Of a DNA stretch of 64,000 nucleotides, positions 34,477-43,529 are shown piece by piece (the stretch's first letter is position 1; each line of letters begins with the position of its first letter). The translations under genes and the position numbers were made by a program. The notes under the pieces were generated by a model. It had not been told where the DNA came from, made no database searches, and saw only the letters and a program-made list of their open reading frames with translations. Origin of the DNA: Thinopyrum elongatum (Eukaryota; Streptophyta; Magnoliopsida; Poales; Poaceae); assembly GCA_011799875.1 (NCBI GenBank), contig CM022298.1:726298181-726362180 (forward strand), read 5' to 3'.

Positions 34477-34951
34477 TGGGGGTGCGCATTCGAGGGATGG
34501 TTCGGTAAAACATCTCCTTTGAAAGCATGAGCATGATCAAGATTGACAGAAGGAAGGAAACGTCGGAGGCCAATTTAAACCGGAAATAATTGGGCCCGTA
34601 GTTGCGGATCATGACGGGCTCTCCAGCCTCGTGGCCTCCCGGCCCGGCCATGGGGGAGGCAATGCCCAGCGCGATCGCCGCAGTAGCGAACAAGCTTGTC
34701 AGAAGGACAAGTTGCGTCTTGCTTTCTTTGATCCACTTCCTTTGCGCGCGCAGTTCTTGGTTGCCGTCGCCGTCATCGTCAGGGACAGGTGATGCAGCGT
34801 GCACCGCCGCCGCTGCAGCCTCCACCGCCGCAGCCGCACGCTTCACGACATCTTCCGCCGCCGCTGCAGCCTCCACAGCCGCCGCCACGCGCTGTACGAC
34901 ATCCTCGCCACCGTGGACCGGCATGTCGATGACGATCTCCTCCGTTGCCAT
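34448..34951 (-). CDS. PGG-domain membrane protein, chimeric C-terminus
   Basis: 167 residues, ATG at 34951. An alanine-rich N-terminus with two near repeats (VAAAVEAAAAAEDVVKRAAA) is followed by KESKTQLVLLTSLFATAAIA with a GPGG turn and a second hydrophobic segment (FLLSILIMLMLS). Two helices around a PGG-like loop match the PGG domain, which in plants usually follows ankyrin repeats in membrane proteins. No ankyrin repeats are present. The last ten or so codons (MATPDPFVS) are antisense to the LRR end of NLR copy 2, since the junction lies near 34476. The native stop is lost and a chance stop is used. The frame is otherwise open. Could be expressed; function unknown. Confidence 0.65.
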   Translation of the reverse strand: MATEEIVIDMPVHGGEDVVQRVAAAVEAAAAAEDVVKRAAAAVEAAAAAVHAASPVPDDDGDGNQELRAQRKWIKESKTQLVLLTSLFATAAIALGIASPMAGPGGHEAGEPVMIRNYGPNYFRFKLASDVSFLLSILIMLMLSKEMFYRTIPRMRTPMATPDPFVS

Positions 34952-35085
34952 GTGCCACGAAGATGGGCGGGATCGTAGGTCGTGGTGGATTGGACGCGCA
35001 CGTGCGGATGTGTGCGATGGTCTCGATACCGTTGCACCTCTGACGTACGAAAGGGAGCATATATATTACTATATATAGGGTCGCG

Positions 35086-35447
35086 CTATTCGTCACCCTG
35101 GGTGAGGAATAGTTATTCTTCACCCCCTCTCTATTTTGAGGTCAATGCACCATATTTTTAGGTTTCGTAAATTTTGTCTTATTTCATACGTAAAAAGAGA
35201 ACGTAAGAAAATATATACTCACCGTAAAAAATATTTTATGTTATGTAAAATTACGAACGTAAAAACATACATAAAATGCGATATTTCTGGTCTTATAACC
35301 TATTTTTTTGTTTTCTTATACCAAATTTTACGTAGTGAATCAATAAGAATGTAACTATTTGTATTCCAAACGTAATTTATTTATGAAGCGATCGTAAGAT
35401 TACCTCGGGTGAAGAATAACTTATTCTGCACCCTGGGTGATGAATAG
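35086..35447. mobile_element. MITE with about 40-bp inverted ends
   Basis: The left end CTATTCGTCACCCTGGGTGA and the reverse complement of the right end CTATTCATCACCCAGGGTG match, and both continue into TTATTCTTCACCC. Each end itself contains the palindrome CACCC(T/A)GGGTG. The AT-rich interior has many ACGTAA/TTACG motifs and no ORF. It sits in TATA-rich DNA; the superfamily was not decided. Confidence 0.75.
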
Positions 35448-35450
35448 GAT

Positions 35451-35451
<1 letters not shown>

Positions 35452-35531
<80 letters not shown>
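35452..35531. repeat. (AT)n microsatellite
   Basis: About 40 uninterrupted AT units directly after the MITE. The small minus ORF of Ile-Tyr repeats is an artefact. Confidence 0.95.
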
Positions 35532-35534
<3 letters not shown>

Positions 35535-37369
35535 TTCGGCGCACAACTGATCAAAGCCACTAGCTTGACCGGTAGATGAAAAGACACCCTGTGGGCGGTG
35601 GCGTAGGTATATGGTCACGGAAATTGACACACATTATCAGTGGAAATTAACAACTGCCCTGCAGGTAGGCCTGTTACCCTGTGTGGTGAACTCAGGCCTT
35701 TCTCTTAAGGGAAACAGAGGAACAAATTCAGTTAAGGGGGAACAAGGGAACACATTACAACCCAAATTCAGTACAAATTATCGATCAAGTAGTCGTAGTG
35801 ATTGCACATGCACATCTGATGTTGGGTGAAAAATTAAAACTGAACACCATCCTATGGCAAAAGGGGACCATTGCCCCCCACCTACCCTAGAAATCCATTA
35901 CATATAGACCCTTAATTTCTAGGCTTAACAACCATGTTGAGTTTATATATGCATGTTGAGAAATTGACGCGAAATACGTGGCATAGTAAATAGCTGGATT
36001 GTTTCTTTCACATAAAATATCGACCGACACATGAGGCGGGCACACGTGCCGACGCATGAGGCGGGCACACGTGCATGAGGCCATCCGAAAGTGTTTGTGG
36101 GAAATAACGTTCGAGACCCTGTCGTGCACGCCAATGGCCGTGCTTCCATTGGTGCACACTTATGTGTTTGCCATGCATTACTCGCGTGCCTCCAGACCTA
36201 TCAGCTCCTTCAACGATGGTGCAGACTAAACATATTTCGAGAAACTTGTAAATATGTGAGTGCAAAAATATATTCATGCAACTCAAATTATTCATTGTAT
36301 ATGGGAAAAAGGATAGAATGAGACCCCCGCTTTCGCCAACCCAAACGAAATCACTCCACCGAATGTGGGCGGACAACTAGGATCGCTAAAGAGGGGAACG
36401 ATCTGCAGGAGATGAAGATGGGCCGATCATGGAGTAGCAACACTTTCTTAATAACCCTATCGAACGAATCTTCCCATCATGGTCATCGCACTCCTGATTC
36501 AATGATTTGGACATTCGGCTGGGATCAGTCGAAGAGGGAACCGGTTTGGGGGTTATGGAGATGGGTTGACCATGGAGCACCAACCTAAAATGAAACCCCC
36601 ACCCCACCCATCCATCTGATGGGACCCAAATTCTCATTGGGTGGGAGACGAAGAGGAACCTCTCACATCGGCGCTGCCACCCACTGCCCCCTCCCTTCGA
36701 CAGACCTTGTTTTGGCCATGGCCTCCCCCACCCTCTCTTCCCCCTCCTCTTATTAGAAGAGAAGAGAAGACAAGATAAGAAAAGAGGGAGGGAGATCGAC
36801 CGTGACCGAGTAGGTTTGGCGGCACTCCCAGATAAAGATTTCAAATCCTAAAGGTAAAGATTAAATGCATGACCAATGGGCCACCGCATTGGTCAATGAA
36901 GCATGCACATGTTCTGGGATTCATAAACTACAATGTTGGAGGCCGATCCCTCCATCTTCATAGTATGCTTTTTGAAAGAGGAACTCCGCGAGCGGAATGG
37001 CATATTTCCCTTCATCGTAGAGACCTCACCGTTACCACCTAACTGTCCATGATAACCAAGAACCACGCCATGCAGCATGCTTGACTCCCCGATCACATAC
37101 ATGTTGGTGGCCTTCTCCATCTAGTGTCATCCCAAATTGGTCCATGATTTAATGTGCATCTTGTTGCATTTCACTTCCTTCATATTGGACTTCTTTTATT
37201 CCTGCACATGGTGGTTACTGAAAAATAACTATATTTATTTGTCACTTGTAGTGTTGCTACACTATTATGTCTAATCTCACATAAATCAATGGGGACAAAA
37301 TGAAAAGGCGGGAGACACGTGGCATGGCCATTAGCTGGACTGTTTCTCTCAGATAAAACAACAATTGAC
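35532..37369. other. Spacer with unrecognised gene-like pieces
   Basis: 36021-36075 holds two copies of CATGAGGCGGGCACACGTGC. Weakly similar segments (GTGGCAT...TAGCTGGA(T/C)TGTTTCT) occur at 35980 and 37320. Minus-strand frames at 36844-36386 (152 codons) and 37120-36893 (75 codons, MYVIGESSMLHGVVLGYHGQ) look gene-like, but I recognise no family. No confident gene. Confidence 0.35.
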
Positions 37370-38400
37370 TGATACGCCATTTTGCATCATATTTTCCTAC
37401 TGTTATTTACAATGTTTTAATCAATACTTCACTTTATGATGCAATTCTAATGCCTTTTCTCTCTTAATATGCAAGATACACATGAAGAGGGAGACTGCTG
37501 GCAGCTAAAATTCTTGATGTAATAAAGCTATAACACAGATAGTTAATCTCCGGAGCTCCAAATGACCTGAAATTCTATGGAAATTTATTTTGTAATATAT
37601 AAAAAATACTGGAAGAAAAAAGTACGAGAGAAGATCAACCGTGGGCCCACATGGCAGGGGGAACGCCCTGCCCCATTGTGGGGCCCATAGATGCCCTCTG
37701 GTGCCCATCTTCTGCTATAGAAGGCCTTTTACCATAGAAAAAGAAATAAGAGATGGCTTTCTGTACGAAGCGCCGCCGTCTCGAGGCGGAACCTGGGCAG
37801 GAGCACTTTTGCTCTCCGGCGGAGCAATTCCATCAGGAAAACTTCCCTCCGGGAGGGGGAAATCGAAGCCATCGACATCAGCAACGATCCTCTCATCGTG
37901 GGAGCACCAATCTTCATCAACATCTTCACCAGCACCATCTTATCTCAAACACTAGTTCATCTCTTGTATTCTATCTTTGTCTCTAAACCTCAGATTGGAA
38001 CCTGTGGGTTGCTAGTAGTGTTGATTACATCTTGTAGTTAATGCTAGTTGGTTTTAATTGGTGAAAGATTATATGTTTAGATTGTTAAACATCTATATTA
38101 CTCCTCTGATATTGAACGTGAACATGATTTATGAGTAGTTATTTTTGTTCTTGAGGACATGAGAGAAGTCTTGTTATAAATAATGATGTGAAGTTGATGT
38201 TCGTTCAATATTTTGATGGCATGTTATATTATTGTTTCTCTAGTGGTGTCGTGTGAACGTCGACTACATGATCCATTACCATGCTTGGGCCTAGAGGAAG
38301 GCATTGTGGAATTAGTAAGTAGATGATGAGTTGCGAGAGTGACAGAAGACTAAACCCTAGTTTATGTGCTATTCCGTAAGGGGCTGATTTGAAAAATCCA
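37370..38400 (+). mobile_element. Gypsy-type LTR fragment
   Basis: Starts TGATACGCCATTTTGCATCA. It continues with sequence typical of long Triticeae Gypsy LTRs: GAGGGAGACTGCTGGCAGC, ATGACCTGAAATTCTATGG, CCGTCTCGAGGCGGAACC and GTAAGGGGCTGATTTG. No primer-binding site, coding part or second LTR. It is cut off on the right. The family is recognised from memory only. Confidence 0.6.
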
Positions 38401-38529
38401 TCCCTCCTCACTACAAAAAAACGAAACAGACACAACTAGGGCCGGTACAGTACAACAACATCTCTTCTCTCTATACACAAACCAAGGGCAAAAACGACCA
38501 ACCAACCCACCCCCTTCGGAGTAAAAAGG

Positions 38530-39540
38530 CTTCAGAACTCAGGAGTCAAGAGACAGTTTGATTTTCAGTTTTTTTGCCCTCTCAGATCTCTAAACGGCAA
38601 ACAAAGGTGGCCCTTTTATGATGCTTTCAAGTTTTATGAGGGAACAGTCTAATCAGTGTTGCAGGGTTCAGACTTAATTTTATGCTATGATGATTGGAAC
38701 CAATATTAGTAAGTAATTATTGTCTTGTGAGGTTTCTGGATTAACTAAGAGGTTTAAGGTCAGTAATCATAATAGCATAAATTATTATTCCAAACTTCCA
38801 AACGGCAACTGTGCAGAAGAGCTTAGCTTAGATTGTTTCAAAAGGGAATTATTGCACTGTGCAACAGAGCTTAGCTAAGGTAATGTTTTACTGATGTTGG
38901 TGCCAGTGGTTGGCTGACTAGAGAAGATTGTTCAGATGGCAGGGTTCAGACTAGTACTCCCTCTGTAAAGAATTATAAGAGCGTTTAGATCACTATTTTA
39001 GTGATCTAAACGCTCATATATTTCTTTACGGAGGGAGTACTATTTTGTGATTGTCTTTTGCCTTTTAATTTTTTCAAACTGCAACCAAGTTGTAGCATGT
39101 ATCATACACCAACTCTGGAATGTGTTTACCTACCATGCATGAGCACACCACCGCGTCTGCCTGCCTCTTGATCATCATGCAGATTTGAGGTGTCGGGTGT
39201 TGAGAGGGTGCATTACCAGCCAAATCGGTGGCATGAGACTATGGTTTCAATAACAGGTAAAGAGACCACTTTGGGAAACAAAATATAATTTCAGATATGC
39301 AACAAAGGAGCAGGTAGAATCATAAATTAGGATTTTTTTTTTCTACTAGCTAGTTTGCTGAAGCAGGCTGCAGGTGCCACATTTCTACTGCCACAGAGCT
39401 AAACTAAATGCCGTTTTTAGTTCTGATGGTGGCTGGCAGGAAGCTGCACTTTCAGATGCAGGGCTATACATTTGATGGTAAATTAGGATTAGTTTGGACA
39501 ATGAGCAGAGCTTAGCTAAGGAAATGTTCTTTATTTCAGA
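38530..39540. repeat. Duplicated spacer, second copy
   Basis: Collinear with 27480-28480 (see that entry), with small indels. It carries its own Stowaway MITE at 38957 that the other copy lacks. Confidence 0.65.
38957..39037. mobile_element. Stowaway MITE (81 bp), second type
   Basis: CTCCCTCTGTAAAGAATTAT to the inverse ending CTTTACGGAGGGAG, with TA at 38955-38956 and 39038-39039. Near-perfect hairpin through GATCACTATTTTAGTGATC. Confidence 0.92.
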
Positions 39541-40414
39541 TACAGAGCTTAGCTAGTTTGCAGGTGCTTGAGAGCTGAAGCCTGCTTAGATAGTCTAGTA
39601 TTTGGGGATTCAGAAGTACGGGAAACAATTTGTGTTTGTCTTGCCTTGTGATTGTTTCATACGGCAACCAACCATCATTTATTTTTAATTTTTTGAATTG
39701 TGAACGTCTACTTGTTTGGCTGCCTATTTGAATTGCTACAGGCAGCAGTACTACCATCCTCTGTTTTGGCTACCTACTTGAGAGCCTGAAGCCTCCTTAC
39801 TGCCTCTTGTGTCTATTTTGCATCTATGATTGTTTTGAATGTGGTTTAATTCTTAGGTTTGATGGCTGCTAGAAAGAAAGCTGCTGCACTTTGAGCCAGA
39901 TGAGGTGAATTAGGATTAGTGTGAACCAATTAGGAAGAGTGAGAAGGCAGCAGGGCAGCACAGCCAAGCAATCTCCGAGACATGTTGTGGTTGTATTTGT
40001 ACCGGTAGGCAAGTAGCATGTTCTTTTTTATTGCTTTAATAAACTGTGGGGTATGTTTAATTACAATGTTTTCATGCCTGAGCACAACAATTGTTTACTT
40101 ATGCCAAACTGCAACCAAGTTAACAAGCTGCAGATGTTTTCCAGGATAGACTATTTATTTCAACGAAAAGGTGTGATGGAACCCGGGTGCCCCGACACCC
40201 GGTTATCTGGTCCGTTCGCCGAGTACAAGATTCGTGCTAGTTACATTACAGGTGCAGACGCTTTGTAGTACCAGGCTTTATTTAAGGAGACAAAGAGCGG
40301 CGGGAGGTGAGACAGGGCTGGCAGGACTAGGCCTGGTAGGAGGTCTTGCAGTCCATGCGGTGCTCGTTGAAGTGACAGCACAGAGACGAGTGCATCCGCC
40401 TAGCGGCATGACAT
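39541..40414. other. Non-coding spacer
   Basis: More copies of the TTGTTTCATACGGCAACCA and GAATTAGGATTAG motifs. A GC-richer block at about 40180-40390 of unknown origin precedes the plastid insertion. No gene. Confidence 0.4.
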
Positions 40415-40790
40415 GAGATTCCCTTCTTCCCGTTGGTGTGCATCCAGCATGAATTGAACCTGCAAATTTACGAATTATGAGTTGGGCACTTTAACTATTC
40501 AGCCATGGATGCTTAACAGGGATCATCGTACATCGTAAATAACCAATTTTCATATAGAAAGACATATCATAGAAAAATGAAATCGAAAATATTTCGAGAT
40601 GGCAAATATTCAGAGATGACTATGAAAACACCTCTCTGGATCCTCGAATTGAAAGAGAGATTGAGAGGGATCAAGAATCCTAATTCTCGCTATTTGGAGC
40701 GCAGTCCTTTTCAACTGTCACCCATTTTCATAGAAACCAAGCTGTTTTGTCAACTCGTTCACACAGTGCGTCATGTCGTTCTTTTCTAGT
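40415..40790. other. Nuclear plastid-DNA insertion (NUPT)
   Basis: Contains a decayed plastid trnI-CAU (minus strand) and, to its right, sequence that looks like the plastid DNA next to that tRNA, with an open frame reading LWILELKERLRGIKNPNSRY. That frame may be a ycf2-like remnant, unverified. Boundaries are approximate. Several base changes from the plastid form indicate an old transfer. Confidence 0.6.
40439..40512 (-). pseudogene. trnI-CAU: Plastid-derived trnI-CAU pseudogene
   Basis: Reading the minus strand from 40512: the acceptor stem GCATCCA pairs fully with TGGATGC, the D-arm begins TGGCTGAATAGTTAAAG, the anticodon loop is CTCATAA with CAT, and the T-arm is GCAGGTTCAATTCATGC. The anticodon stem (CCAA against TTCG) and T-stem contain mismatches compared with the plastid gene, so it is a relic. 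Confidence 0.8.
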
Positions 40791-40829
40791 ATCTTTTCCT
40801 CTATTCCTTTTGAGTGAAGAGAGAGGCGA

Positions 40830-41060
40830 AAGGTGAGGAGAGACAGCCTTTTTTTTTGAATGGAAGGAGAGAGAGGCTGTCAGAGAGAGAAGAGAGAGGA
40901 CTCAGAGTAGAGAAAAAAAAGTTGCTTTTCACAAGAGAGAGAGCGACAAACGTCCTAGGAGGAGAGAGAGAGAGGCCTCTCTTTTTGTTAGCGCGTGTGT
41001 GAGAGATAAAGTCAGAAGAGAGAGGCTGTGACCTGTGTGTGAGAGAAGAGAGAAGAGAGC
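40830..41060. repeat. Purine-rich GAGAGA low-complexity tract
   Basis: Dense AGAGAGAG runs with short interruptions. The ORFs on both strands here reflect the composition and are not genes. Confidence 0.7.
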
Positions 41061-41588
41061 GAGGGTTGTGGAATCTGCTACAGGGCCTCAATTACTAGGG
41101 GGAATCAACCTACGTACGAGGCACAGCTCCATATGAAATGTGCCCAGCCTCCCCTCCCGTGGTTAACACCTCCTAATCCCCCCCCCCAAAAAAAAACACC
41201 TCCTAATCAAATGCTTGCTACAGTACCCGGTACATATCCCTAGGCGCTGGAATCTGGAACGACGGTGCTGATAGGAATTTGTTGCAGTGTGCAGCAGAGC
41301 TGCTAGCTAAGGCAGTGTACTTTATTTAGCTCACTGATACAGTATATGTGACTTGAGAGCTTGAATCCTGCTTTTTGAAGTCAGTGGGATTTCACAAGTA
41401 TAAGGATAACAACTTACTGCTTTTGTGTTTGTTTCAAGCTGCAACCATCGTCTTCTGTTTGGTTGCCTATTTCAACCTCTCTTCTTCCACCAGCAGAGCA
41501 CCGCTCTTAATGCACATATCTCAGGTATCAACAAGTTGGGGTTTAATACAGCTGTTTCATTTGTCTGTCTTGCCTTTCTGCTGTAGTA
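41061..41588. other. Spacer before the LINE remnant
   Basis: Non-coding. Carries the locus motifs TTTGTTTCAAGCTGCAACCA and CCACCAGCAGAGCACC seen at 28730 and 30005, so it is part of the duplicated background. Confidence 0.4.
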
Positions 41589-42680
41589 TTTTTTTTTTTT
41601 TTTGAGATGTAGAGTAGAAAAAACTAGTCAGACAAGACCAATACATTCATTCAGCATGGAGTAGTGATCGAAGCTTATCCGGCGATCCCACGATCACCAC
41701 CTGGTCTCCATTTCTTCTTGTCTCTGCTGCCAGCTCATGTGCAAGGGCATTACCGCTGCGCCTGATACAGTTTAAGCTGCAAGATGCAAATACTGTCATG
41801 GCCCTTTTAATATCCATTATTATCACTCCATAGCAAGGGGACCACGTTGGGACATGGGCAGACAGACCCTTAGCAATTGATTGGCAATCCATCTCCAAAA
41901 CAATCGTCCCCTTGTACACATCTGCCAGGGCCAGCATTCCACTCCTGCATGTTGGCAGCGTTTTACAGATGGAGATAAAGACAAAGCCACGGTGGTCGCG
42001 GGCGACAGCACCTGCAGAACTCCATCCAGTCTCTGCCAAAAACGATGCTTCAGAGTTCAGTTTGACAGAACCTTGTATCGGCGGGGTCCAATGCACATTC
42101 AGTTCACAGTTCTTGAACTCTTCCTCGTACTTAGTTAGGAATTGTACTGATCCCGTTATTGATTCTTGTCCTTTGTTGCGGACGCAGTCCTCTCGCAGGT
42201 GCCAGCAGCGCCACAACAGTAAAAGAATTTTTGCCCGCATCTCCTCAGTCTCGGTATCTAGCAGTACCTGAAGCCAGTCCTCCCCTGTAAACCAAAATTT
42301 ATTCTCTGCTGGCAAACTCCACTTCTCCCGTAAAGCAAATCTCTTTGTGCATGCTACCACAGCGTGGTACTCATCTTCTTCTCCATTACCACATATGTTG
42401 CAGGTGGCGTCCATCTCAAGTGTTCTTTTCTACTTGTTTTTCTTGGTGGCCAAAGTGTTGGTGGCGATTCCCCATCCAAAAATGCGTACCTTTCCAGGTA
42501 CCTTTGCTTTCCAAATAAGGTCCCAGATGCTACGGTCGTTCGGGTCTCTGCTGGAGTATTTGGTTTTTGCTTTCACAGTATATGCGTCATCGAGGATGTC
42601 AGTATTCGGTTCACTCAGTCTATTCGTTAATGCTAGAGACACTTGGGAGAAAAATATATGATTTAAGGTATGCAACAAGG
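41589..42680 (-). mobile_element. LINE (L1-type) 3' remnant
   Basis: On the minus strand: a zinc-binding reverse-transcriptase tail (IWDLIWKAKVPGKVRIFGWG), a knuckle CNICGNGEEDEYHAVVAC, and an RNase H-like domain (KLNSEASFLAETGWSSAGAV, LEMDCQSIAKGL, RSGNALAHELAAE). It ends at 41647 and is followed by T15 at 41589-41603, which is the poly(A) tail of a minus-strand element. The frame is broken by TAG (expected Trp) between KKNK and KRTLEM near 42430. No apurinic endonuclease or core reverse transcriptase remains, so it is 5' truncated, the usual LINE fate. Confidence 0.82.
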
Positions 42681-42879
42681 AGCAGCAGGTAGCATCATGA
42701 ATTTAGCATAACAACACGGATATGGCATCATAGCTTTACACCTCAGTACAACGGCAAGCGGACAAAGCTGTGAGCTCACCTGGGACCATGGTTGCTTCTT
42801 CCTGGAAGCTTCCCAGAAGCTGTAGGTTATTAGGCTCCCCTCCCTCACTCCCATACAGGATTATTAGCTTCATTTCTCT

Positions 42880-42942
42880 CCTCTTCCACCTCATGTGTTT
42901 TTGACTGTGAGCGCTCATCGGCGCCAAGCAGCACCAATCCAG
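42880..42942 (+). other. Putative 5' UTR exon of NLR copy 3
   Basis: Ends CACCAATCCAG before a GTGAGC donor at 42943. The intron 42943-43498 ends TTTCCTCGCAG. Same layout as NLR copy 2. Joining the exons gives no in-frame ATG, and the frame closes at a TGA upstream. Confidence 0.55.
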
Positions 42943-43529
42943 GTGAGCACCTTCTACAGTTTGAACCTTGCTTTCTTCTACGGTTTGATTTCTCCTTCTG
43001 CGTTCGACATACCTTTTCTTGTTTTTGGTTTCTGTGTGTTGTTAAAAGTAGAATCCAGCGATCTATTTTAGCTCAGACAAACCTTCTTTTGAAGAAAAAT
43101 ATCGGGAGAAATTCAGCAAAGCTGAGGAAGGCAGAACTAGAGCAGAGAGGAACACGTAGAACACTCTGTTATGAAGATGTGAAGTAGGCGGAGAAGATAG
43201 TTTGGTCTTTTCATGTACTGCTCCCAGAGTCGCATGAATAAATTCATAAAAGTAGAGACATCTCTGTCATGATTCAACCTGGTCATGTTCTTCCCCAGGC
43301 TCTTTCTCTCAGTTCGGTTCCATATGGGAAATAAATCACACTTGAACATCACAGTTTATATTTCTCGACATATATATCGAGCAAAGCGTGCGTGATTTCT
43401 ACAATAGTCAACTTGTTGTATACGAATACTCGGCTTGTTATATACTCTGACTGTAAAATTTGCTTCCACAATGCTAATTGCGTCTTGTTTCCTCGCAGGA
43501 CAAAAATAGATGTCCAGACTCCAGCCACC

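Noticed and set aside
34448..34951. Full ankyrin-PGG protein
   Set aside because: No ankyrin repeats lie upstream on the minus strand, only an alanine-rich leader. The call is limited to the PGG domain.
35421..35630. Small ORF of Ile-Tyr repeats
   Set aside because: Direct translation of the (AT)n microsatellite.
38411..38425. CACTACAAAAAAA as a possible CACTA end
   Set aside because: No partner end, no subterminal GTCCCGGTT repeats and no 3-bp target duplication were seen.
40439..40512. Functional nuclear tRNA-Ile (CAU)
   Set aside because: The sequence is of plastid type with stem mismatches, and plastid-like DNA surrounds it. CAU-Ile needs a bacterial-type modification not used for nuclear tRNAs.
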